Positions 14,497 through 20,586 of a stretch of DNA of 20,586 nt are shown here, piece after piece (position 1 is the first letter of the stretch; each line of letters begins with the position of its first letter). The stretch lies in NCBI GenBank assembly GCA_964345775.1, contig CAYFSO010000051.1, forward strand, positions 1 through 20,586. The letters run 5' to 3'. The translations under genes and the position numbers were made by a program. The stretch is from M55B154 sp964345775. Lineage in GTDB: Bacteria; Spirochaetota; UBA4802; UB4802. The notes under the pieces are model-generated. The model searched no databases, was not told where the DNA came from, and worked only from the letters and a program-made list of their open reading frames with translations.

Positions 14497-17400
14497 ATGG
14501 AAAAAGACCTGGTTCAGTCTCTCAAACTTGATATTAGCAAAAAATTCCGGCTTTCTCCTTACGAACGCATGGCATTTCACTCAATATTGACCCTTCGAAA
14601 AACAGAGAATGCCCTTGAAATACTCAAAACGGATCTTGCCAAATCCCCGGTGGTAAGGAAAAGTGCCATTAATGCACTGGTGACATTCGAGGATGATGCA
14701 GTACATGATATACTTGTAAAGCTTTTGAAAAAGGAATTGTCAATCGACGAAACTATACTGATCATTGATTACCTGTCTGACCATGGCCGTGAAGAGGATA
14801 TTCCACTAATAAGAAGTTTTATCGCCAACAGCATGCAAAACCCCGGCCTGTCTCCTGCCATCCCCCACGCGTTCGAATCCATTAGACAGACAGGGGCCGC
14901 GGACAATGAAACCCGTTCTTTTCTGCTTGATATCATAAACGATAAAAATGTCGATCCTTACATTAAGTATTACGCCATCAGGGCCTGTACAATTTTCCGG
15001 GATATCGGTCTTTTCGAAAACCTGCTCCGGCAGGACAACGAACAGTTCAGATCCTCCTGCTTCAATTCACTTGCCATACTCTCAAGGGAGCTGCGCAAAG
15101 AAGCAGAACAACAAAGAGAAGAGAAAGTACAGGAATACGGCTACCAGCCAACAGCTACTGATCCTGATGACAGCACCATAGTTGATATCCGCGTCTTGCT
15201 GGGTAAATACTCATCCCGTTTCCAGGATTACGAAACAGCAACGAAAATATCCTTCGTAGAGGCGATGATCGAGTCCAACCACAGGGAAACCCACATTTAC
15301 GTGATGAATGCGCTTACCTCCGGTAACGAGGAACTCCTTTTTGAAGGATTAAACCTGCTCCTGAGAACTATTCACAGGATACGCGACCATGATAATCTAT
15401 TTCGTTCATTGATCGCACTTACCGTAGAACATGATTACAACAACGAGTTGATAATAAACATATTTGTGAACTTTTTCACCAACCTCCTTGAAAACAGAAA
15501 TACCAACCTGCTCCGTGATAAGCTTTTTAACTATATTGTAGTAACCCTTGAAACATATTTTGAACAGTACCGAAAGGAATTCATGATAACGGATGTTATT
15601 GAAAAAGATTATTCCGACGACATACAGAAAGTCAGGCATTTCATCCGTGAAAATTTAAATGCCAGGGTACATAACAAGATCAAGAATTTCCTTTCAAGTG
15701 ATAATAGAGAAGCAATTCAGAATCTTTTCTCCCAGATGGCAGACGTAGTTCCATTCTTAAGTGATCAGAATAAAGATTCGCTGTACCTCCTTATCTCGCT
15801 GTTGTACGAAAGTGACACAAGATCACGCGAAATTTCATCCGACAGACTGGAAGCCATAAAATTCGATAAGCGCTATCTGCGTTCCAAGATACTGCGGCTT
15901 TGTGATATTATTGCCAGGTTGAACATAACAGCTGCCGCCACTCCCCTGGTGAAGATCTTCAATTATGTAAAAAAATACCATGACCCGGAGATCTTTCATG
16001 GTGTAGCATCAGCACTCTCACGGTTAAATTACTCCTATATGCTGGGTGAACTGGAGCTGCTTCTTGTATCCGGTGATATTGACGATCAGCATAATGCCAT
16101 AAGGTACATTTCACAGTTTTCTGACCAGCATTCACTCAATATCATGCTGGATTTTATACAGGAACCGGGGAATATCCATGATGATGTACTCATCTCGGCG
16201 TTGAATATCTTGATACGACGCGAAATAACCGGGAACGTGGCTGCCCCGGATACATTCAAAAAAGTAATGTCCATATCAGAAAACGAAGAGGTCATTCGTC
16301 TTGCCATCCTCTGCCTCGGCAAATCCGGGTCGGAAGCTGACATAGATTACCTGAATAACCTGTTTAATGAAACCGGGTACAGGGGACCGAAACAGGCTGT
16401 AGTTCTTGCAATTAGTTCCATTATACTGTCAACCAAAGATTACAATAAAAGACAGGTAACAAAATACCTTAAGGATTACCTCAGGGAATCTGATATTCGT
16501 GTGCGGATGTACGCGTGTGCATTACTCATCAATATCGGCAACAAGGAAGCATTTCAAACACTTAAAGACATGATGGTCATAAAGAATAAATCTATTCAGC
16601 GTGAACTTCTCTTCATCCTGAGAAACTCAATAAACCTTGAATTCGCATATTTTCTTATATCCCTGTTTTCCGAAGACTATGCTATTTCAAGGGATATTGT
16701 ATCACTTTTTTCTAATCTCCAGGAAGAGCACCTTATTGACATAGAATCCTTTGTGACCAACCTGTATAAAAAGTACGAACGCATTGGGCTTGAGACCAGG
16801 GAAGAAGCAGAAACTGCGCGTACAACAGAAGAATCCTCTTTTCTAAAATCCATCACGAAGGTGGAGGCACCACATGTACAGATCAGTATCCAGAATTTTT
16901 ATCAGCTGATGAAGCGCTCCAGCATCATTGAACTGACATTTCTACATACACGGATAATGGAATACATTATATCAAACATTGAGGAACACGAAGGTAGTAT
17001 AAGTAACACCATCGATGGTACAATTGATTGTTATTTCAGCAACTCAACACGCGCCCTGCAGGCAGCAACTGCTATACGATCAAGCCTTCAGAAATTCAAT
17101 GCAATGGTAATAACTGACAGGAAAATTCTTGCATTCATACAGGTAGTACATTCCCCGCTTATTACCCTTAATGGTGAAATAATCTCTCATCCTGAATACC
17201 GCCTTCATACTCCGGTAAGTCAATATACCGGTACAGCACTCATAATAGATGAAAAGATATACCAGGATTCCAAAGAAGAATATTTTACACTGCCATATCC
17301 CGAACAAAATATGGAAATCCCTCTCGCGCATTCACTGCATTACATGCTTATATCATCCCGAAATCTTTTCCAGCTTGCTGAACAATACCTGAATGACATA

Positions 17401-17667
17401 ATAGTAACAGAGAAAAAGGATATTGAGCGCAGGGATCAGATAGAAGAAGAGATACGCAGAAAAAAAATACAGATGCGAAGCCCACAGACCACTGAATACG
17501 CCGAGGCACTTGATAATCTAAATATTATGCTAAAAAATGAATTAGCGAATATAAATAACTACGTACAAAAAAGGACCACCGACAGGGAAATGATCGTAAA
17601 CGTTGAGAAGATGCTGGATAAAGTGCATCGTCGTTTTATCACAGAGATCGCAAAAATTATCATGTAA
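14497..17667 (+). CDS. large HEAT-repeat protein with degenerate class III cyclase domain and coiled-coil tail
   Basis: This 1056-residue protein has no signal peptide or membrane helix, so it is probably cytoplasmic. Residues about 25-760 are helical repeats of HEAT/Armadillo type (VRKSAINALVTFEDDAVHDIL, RVRMYACALLINIGNKEAFQTL). Residues about 793-935 align by eye with class III nucleotide cyclase domains: HVQISIQNFYQLM for the first strand, GSISNTIDGTIDCYF (833-847) for the GDG hairpin, ALQAATAIRSSL for the next helix and IIDEKIYQDSK for the late ILVSE segment. Both metal-binding aspartates appear lost: the first is Gln/Asn, and in ungapped alignment the second is Gly841. It therefore looks like a pseudo-cyclase, a binding or dimerising module. 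Residues about 957-1056 are charged and coiled-coil-like. The ribosome site is weak (ACGGG). The barrel gene follows 11 bases later. A scaffold or sensor role is inference. Confidence 0.82.
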   Translation: MEKDLVQSLKLDISKKFRLSPYERMAFHSILTLRKTENALEILKTDLAKSPVVRKSAINALVTFEDDAVHDILVKLLKKELSIDETILIIDYLSDHGREEDIPLIRSFIANSMQNPGLSPAIPHAFESIRQTGAADNETRSFLLDIINDKNVDPYIKYYAIRACTIFRDIGLFENLLRQDNEQFRSSCFNSLAILSRELRKEAEQQREEKVQEYGYQPTATDPDDSTIVDIRVLLGKYSSRFQDYETATKISFVEAMIESNHRETHIYVMNALTSGNEELLFEGLNLLLRTIHRIRDHDNLFRSLIALTVEHDYNNELIINIFVNFFTNLLENRNTNLLRDKLFNYIVVTLETYFEQYRKEFMITDVIEKDYSDDIQKVRHFIRENLNARVHNKIKNFLSSDNREAIQNLFSQMADVVPFLSDQNKDSLYLLISLLYESDTRSREISSDRLEAIKFDKRYLRSKILRLCDIIARLNITAAATPLVKIFNYVKKYHDPEIFHGVASALSRLNYSYMLGELELLLVSGDIDDQHNAIRYISQFSDQHSLNIMLDFIQEPGNIHDDVLISALNILIRREITGNVAAPDTFKKVMSISENEEVIRLAILCLGKSGSEADIDYLNNLFNETGYRGPKQAVVLAISSIILSTKDYNKRQVTKYLKDYLRESDIRVRMYACALLINIGNKEAFQTLKDMMVIKNKSIQRELLFILRNSINLEFAYFLISLFSEDYAISRDIVSLFSNLQEEHLIDIESFVTNLYKKYERIGLETREEAETARTTEESSFLKSITKVEAPHVQISIQNFYQLMKRSSIIELTFLHTRIMEYIISNIEEHEGSISNTIDGTIDCYFSNSTRALQAATAIRSSLQKFNAMVITDRKILAFIQVVHSPLITLNGEIISHPEYRLHTPVSQYTGTALIIDEKIYQDSKEEYFTLPYPEQNMEIPLAHSLHYMLISSRNLFQLAEQYLNDIIVTEKKDIERRDQIEEEIRRKKIQMRSPQTTEYAEALDNLNIMLKNELANINNYVQKRTTDREMIVNVEKMLDKVHRRFITEIAKIIM

Positions 17668-17678
17668 GGTTATGTTCA

Positions 17679-18485
17679 ATGAACTTTTTGAAATGTATGC
17701 TGATGCTTGTGATCGTATGCGTATTTATTCCTGGTACCATTATTGCGCAGGAAGAAGGACAGGAAATGATCGACGAGCCTGCTGAAGAACCGGGAATATT
17801 TTCTTTTCAAGCAAAGCCGCAAAAGGAACCAAATGAAAAAAAATGGTTTTTTGATCTTGCCGGCATGTACAAGAGAAAAACCGGCAACACGGATACGCTT
17901 GACGAAAACATCAGCACAGAGCTGAAATATGACAACAATGTGACTGCTTTCGAAATAATGTTCAATGCATTTTACGGTGAATCAAATGGTGTACGTGATG
18001 AAAAAACCGGGAAGGGAGTCATCAAGCTTGACCATTATATAATTCCGCGGGTTGAACTTTTTGTTTTCTCGCAATCAGAATATAATAAACCGGCACTCCT
18101 TACCTACAGGAATAACAGCGGTGCAGGGGCAAAATTTGTTTTTTTCCAGAATCCCTTCTGGAAGGTTGATCTCAGCGGGGCCCCGGTATACCAGTACGAG
18201 GATTACGAGAACCGGGATCACATCAAAGAAATACGATGGTCAATGCGATTCAGAATAAACCTGAGACCGGTTGACTGGCTTAAACTTGATATGACTGCAT
18301 TTTACGTTCCCGAATGGAACAATGCCGAAAATTACCGGACAGACATCAGCGGGTCAGTAACCATTTTTGTTGTATCCCATGTATCAATCAAAGCCGGTTA
18401 TATAAACCAGTACAATACCAATGCGCTGCCCGGTACCCAGAAAGAGGACCAGACTACCTATGTACAGGCAGGTATTCACCTGTGA
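17679..18485 (+). CDS. outer-membrane beta-barrel protein, DUF481-like
   Basis: The 268-residue precursor has a signal peptide with cleavage likely after IIA at residue 23. An acidic, Pro/Glu-rich linker follows (about 24-62). From about 65 the chain is a series of amphipathic strands with aromatic ends, and includes the KTGNTDT motif near 72-78, typical of the DUF481 (YdiY-like) family. It ends in AGIHL, a hydrophobic terminus as in outer-membrane proteins. The function of DUF481 proteins is unclear. The start is 11 bases after the HEAT/pseudo-cyclase gene with only a weak AAGG site, so expression is probably coupled to that gene. The stop lies 2 bases from the stop of the converging TPR gene. 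Confidence 0.82.
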   Translation: MNFLKCMLMLVIVCVFIPGTIIAQEEGQEMIDEPAEEPGIFSFQAKPQKEPNEKKWFFDLAGMYKRKTGNTDTLDENISTELKYDNNVTAFEIMFNAFYGESNGVRDEKTGKGVIKLDHYIIPRVELFVFSQSEYNKPALLTYRNNSGAGAKFVFFQNPFWKVDLSGAPVYQYEDYENRDHIKEIRWSMRFRINLRPVDWLKLDMTAFYVPEWNNAENYRTDISGSVTIFVVSHVSIKAGYINQYNTNALPGTQKEDQTTYVQAGIHL

Positions 18486-18487
18486 TA

Positions 18488-19375
18488 TCAGTCTACCTCT
18501 TCAATATCAACGAATCTCTTCGTCAGGTCCCTTTTATGCATTATGAGATTATACGAATGGGTAATGAAAAAAGGGTCTTCCTTGTATTCTAACAGCTTGT
18601 TGTAGTGATAATACGCTTTCCTGTAATCCTGAAGTTTGTACGAACATTCAGCATAATAATAATGGTATGCCCTGTCATACTTCTTTTCCAGGTCAATCTG
18701 CTTGAGCTTTATGATCGCCTTGTAATATTCCTCTTTCTTATAATGTATCTTTGCAAGTCCCAGCAGCCCATTGGAGTATTCCGGATCAACGGACAGGGCC
18801 GAGTTATAATAACGCCAGGCCAGTTCTAACTGGTTCCTGTTGTAATACACGTCTCCCATCTTAATAATTGCTTTCAATTCTTTTCTGTTGATCTCAAGGG
18901 CTTTTCTGAAATATTCAAGTGACCTGCTTTCATTACCCATTTTACTGTACAGCTCTCCCAGTACCAGGTACACGGCAGGACTCTCAGGAACGATTTGCTG
19001 CGCCTTTTCAAGATGAATTCTTGCCCTGTTGAAATCCCTTAAACGGAGATACGATATGCCAATATTCAAATGATAGGGATAGAACAACGGTGCATGTCTC
19101 AGTGCATTTTTAAAAATATCAACCGCTTCTTCATATTTTGCCTCAAGAACTAATTCCGCGCCCCGGTTATTTGCTCTTGCCGCCTCTGAACTTCCGGTAC
19201 AGAACAACACCCCCCTTATTTCATAAATATTGTCATGTGTCTTTTTCTCTACCGGCTCTTCTCTTAGATATAACAGGGGAGGCGCATTTGGATCAAGAAT
19301 TTGAGAATGCAACGGAATACCGACACATGACAAAAGAACAAGTACATATGCCTGGATACAGACATGGCGGTACAT
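18488..19375 (-). CDS. exported TPR-repeat protein
   Basis: From the ATG at 19375 the product has 295 residues with a hydrophobic leader (about 7-24). This could be a lipoprotein signal (LLSC, cysteine 17) or a signal peptidase I site (LHS before QIL). Six or so tetratricopeptide repeats follow, from about 65 to 280. Examples are RGAELVLEAKYEEAVDIFKN, YLVLGELYSKMGNESRSLEY, KMGDVYYNRNQLELAWRYYN and YAECSYKLQDYRKAYYHYNK. TPRs bind partner proteins, so a periplasmic or membrane-anchored assembly role is likely, but no partner is known. The start lies 7 bases after the stop of the ABC ATPase gene, with AGGAAAG about 12 bases upstream. A GTG at 19423 would overlap that gene and hide the signal sequence, so it is disfavoured. 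The two genes are probably co-transcribed. Confidence 0.85.
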   Translation of the reverse strand: MYRHVCIQAYVLVLLSCVGIPLHSQILDPNAPPLLYLREEPVEKKTHDNIYEIRGVLFCTGSSEAARANNRGAELVLEAKYEEAVDIFKNALRHAPLFYPYHLNIGISYLRLRDFNRARIHLEKAQQIVPESPAVYLVLGELYSKMGNESRSLEYFRKALEINRKELKAIIKMGDVYYNRNQLELAWRYYNSALSVDPEYSNGLLGLAKIHYKKEEYYKAIIKLKQIDLEKKYDRAYHYYYAECSYKLQDYRKAYYHYNKLLEYKEDPFFITHSYNLIMHKRDLTKRFVDIEEVD

Positions 19376-19382
19376 CTTTGAG

Positions 19383-20354
19383 CTAAACTTTCCTGTATAA
19401 ATGACACGCAACACGATTTTCACCCTGTATTATAAAATCCGGGTATTCTCTTTCACAAATATCCATACGGTGTGGACACCTTGGATGGAAATGACAACCC
19501 GTGGGGGGATTTTCCGGTGATGGGATCTCACCCTTTATGACTGAAAAACCGTGTTTTACCGGTTTCACATCCGGGACCGAATCGAGAAGGCTTCGCGTAT
19601 ATGGATGAAGTGGATTAGAGAAGAGTTCTTCCCTGCTACTCTCCTCAACAATTTTCCCAAGGTACATTACAGCGATCCTGTCACTGATATGCTTTACTAC
19701 GGCCAGGTCATGTGCAACGAAGACGTACGTAAGATTCAGTTTATTCTGCAAGTCCACCAGCAGGTTCAATATCTGCCCCTGTATGGACACATCAAGAGCA
19801 GATACCGGTTCATCAAGAACAAGAAGGGATGGGTTCAATGCCAGTGCCCTTGCAATACCAATTCGCTGCCGCTGTCCCCCGCTGAATTCATGTGGAAATC
19901 TTTCCGCGTGTTCTGGTTGCAACCCCACCATGTCCAGCAGGGATTCCATGGCTTCTTTCAACTGGCCGGCAGTATTTTTTTTACCATGTATTCTCAGGGA
20001 CTCGCTCACGATTTTCCCCACCTTCATCCTGGGATTCAGCGAACTGAAGGGATCCTGGAAAACTATTTGCATATTTCTTCGAAAATGTCTCAAATCATTT
20101 CTGCCAAGAGAGTGTACCGGGGTATCCTTTATAAAAACTTCTCCGGAATCAGGTTCTACCAGCCTCAGCATGGAACGAACCGCCGTGGTTTTACCACTTC
20201 CGCTTTCACCCACTATCCCCAGGGTTTTGCCTTCTAATACAGTAAAACTCACATCATCTAATGCCTTCACCTGCAGATGCTTTTCACCAATTCCATGTTT
20301 CCGGGGAATGAAATACTTCTTTAAATTCTTAACATTTACCATTATACTATTCAT
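19383..20354 (-). CDS. oligopeptide/dipeptide-type ABC transporter ATPase (OppF/DppF family)
   Basis: This is a 323-residue cytoplasmic ATPase of the peptide-import type. It has Walker A GESGSGKTT (49-57), Q-loop Q100 in VFQDP, signature FSGGQRQRIGIARAL (157-171), Walker B LLVLDEP (177-183) and H-loop H215. The C-terminal Oligo_HPY extension has NPLHPYTRSLLDSVP and four cysteines (287, 293, 300, 317). In related ATPases these can hold an iron-sulphur cluster. All catalytic residues are present. The first five codons offer two ATGs (20354 and 20342); AAGGA stands about 13 bases before the first. It is OppF/DppF-like by order of motifs and length. No OppA, B, C or D gene is adjacent: upstream is a divergent lipoprotein gene and downstream a TPR protein. 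It may energise a transporter encoded elsewhere. Confidence 0.92.
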   Translation of the reverse strand: MNSIMVNVKNLKKYFIPRKHGIGEKHLQVKALDDVSFTVLEGKTLGIVGESGSGKTTAVRSMLRLVEPDSGEVFIKDTPVHSLGRNDLRHFRRNMQIVFQDPFSSLNPRMKVGKIVSESLRIHGKKNTAGQLKEAMESLLDMVGLQPEHAERFPHEFSGGQRQRIGIARALALNPSLLVLDEPVSALDVSIQGQILNLLVDLQNKLNLTYVFVAHDLAVVKHISDRIAVMYLGKIVEESSREELFSNPLHPYTRSLLDSVPDVKPVKHGFSVIKGEIPSPENPPTGCHFHPRCPHRMDICEREYPDFIIQGENRVACHLYRKV

Positions 20355-20412
20355 ATTAGATCACTAATTCCTTGACACTCCTGGCAGCAGAACAATAGCT
20401 GTATGTTCCACC

Positions 20413-20446
20413 AGTAAAATACATTTTCTCATCTAGGTATTTTATT
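20413..20446. promoter_or_regulatory. inverted repeat in the ABC ATPase/lipoprotein divergent region
   Basis: TAAAATAC (20415-20422) and GTATTTTA (20437-20444) are perfect 8-base inverted arms around a 14-base spacer, extendable by a wobble pair and one A-T pair. They lie in the 135-base divergent region between the ATPase gene and the lipoprotein at 20490. A weak minus-strand promoter (TTGAAA 20446-20451, 17 bases, GAAAAT 20423-20428) lies partly within the repeat. A plus-strand TTGACA at 20372-20377 has no good -10 box. Confidence 0.3.
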
Positions 20447-20489
20447 TTCAAGATAATTACTCATGATTAGAATGTAAAAGGATCATACG

Positions 20490-20586
20490 ATGAATGTGCG
20501 GATATTAATATTTAATCTTTCTCCCCTTCTTCTTATTATGATTTTTGTATTCTCTGCCGGGTGTGCCACCATCTATCAACACATGA
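20490..20586 (+). CDS. start of a predicted lipoprotein (partial, runs off the window)
   Basis: The ATG at 20490 has AAAAGGA about 8-10 bases upstream and opens MNVRILIFNLSPLLLIMIF, followed by VFSAGCATIYQHM to the window end. This is a textbook lipoprotein signal: basic start, long hydrophobic run and the lipobox SAGC with cysteine 25. The frame is open at the right edge. Nothing can be said about function. It is divergent from the ABC ATPase gene and shares a 135-base control region with it. Confidence 0.75.
   Translation, partial: MNVRILIFNLSPLLLIMIFVFSAGCATIYQHM

Noticed and set aside
19376..19423. Upstream GTG start for the TPR protein
   Set aside because: It would overlap the ATPase gene and bury the signal sequence; the ATG at 19375 exposes it.
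19551..20237. Long plus-strand open frame (228 residues) opposite the ABC ATPase gene
   Set aside because: It lies wholly inside the clear ATPase gene, has no recognisable domain, and has low-complexity shadow-type composition.
1..20586. CRISPR array, tRNA, rRNA, insertion sequence or prophage
   Set aside because: No evenly spaced repeats with spacers, no tRNA/rRNA-like segment and no transposase, integrase or phage protein were seen on reading both strands.

Overview
The window reads as chromosome of a diderm (Gram-negative type) bacterium with moderate GC. The diderm call rests on two predicted outer-membrane beta-barrel proteins (minus strand 11655-12857 and plus strand 17679-18485), several lipoprotein signal peptides and a lipoprotein signal peptidase. 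The mix of HEAT-repeat/degenerate cyclase, TPR and CsgG/FlgO-like envelope proteins, HD-GYP signalling and a phenylacetate-CoA ligase/ACT pair suggests Spirochaetota or possibly Desulfobacterota. I cannot settle the phylum from sequence reading alone. There are no rRNA, tRNA, CRISPR or insertion-sequence features.

Layout. (1) 1-476: the tail of an upstream gene and a small lipoprotein, plus strand. (2) 482-3873, minus strand: ileS followed by lspA, a classic pairing, separated by about 116 bp that contain a degenerate heptamer repeat. (3) 4106-6139, plus strand: hisI and hisG (4-bp overlap), then an HD-domain protein, apparently one operon. (4) 6267-11641, plus strand: a REC-GAF-HD-GYP response regulator behind a promoter whose -10 box overlaps a perfect 20-bp palindrome, then a rhomboid protease, phenylacetate-CoA ligase, a tandem-ACT protein, a second small HD protein and a lipoprotein. 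(5) 11655-14219, minus strand: a CsgG/FlgO-like protein with a C-terminal barrel, and a lipoprotein with LPP20/FlgT-like and CsgG-like regions, separated by a clear intrinsic terminator and a promoter with an inverted repeat. (6) 14220-14496: a divergent regulatory region with several repeats. (7) 14497-18485, plus strand: a 1056-residue HEAT-repeat protein with a degenerate class III cyclase domain and coiled-coil tail, then a DUF481-type barrel. (8) 18488-20354, minus strand: an OppF-like ABC ATPase and a TPR envelope protein. (9) 20490-end: the start of another lipoprotein.

How the parts relate. The ileS-lspA and hisIG blocks are housekeeping. The central block joins signalling (REC/HD-GYP, likely cyclic-di-GMP hydrolysis) to aryl-CoA activation (PaaK) with an ACT protein that probably senses a ligand. 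The right half is dominated by cell-envelope proteins without assigned functions. The strongest candidates for new biology are the HEAT/pseudo-cyclase plus barrel pair, the CsgG/FlgO/LPP20-like envelope cluster, the orphan OppF-like ATPase paired with a TPR protein, and the palindromic operator candidate in front of the HD-GYP regulator. No stretch longer than 300 bases lacks a gene.
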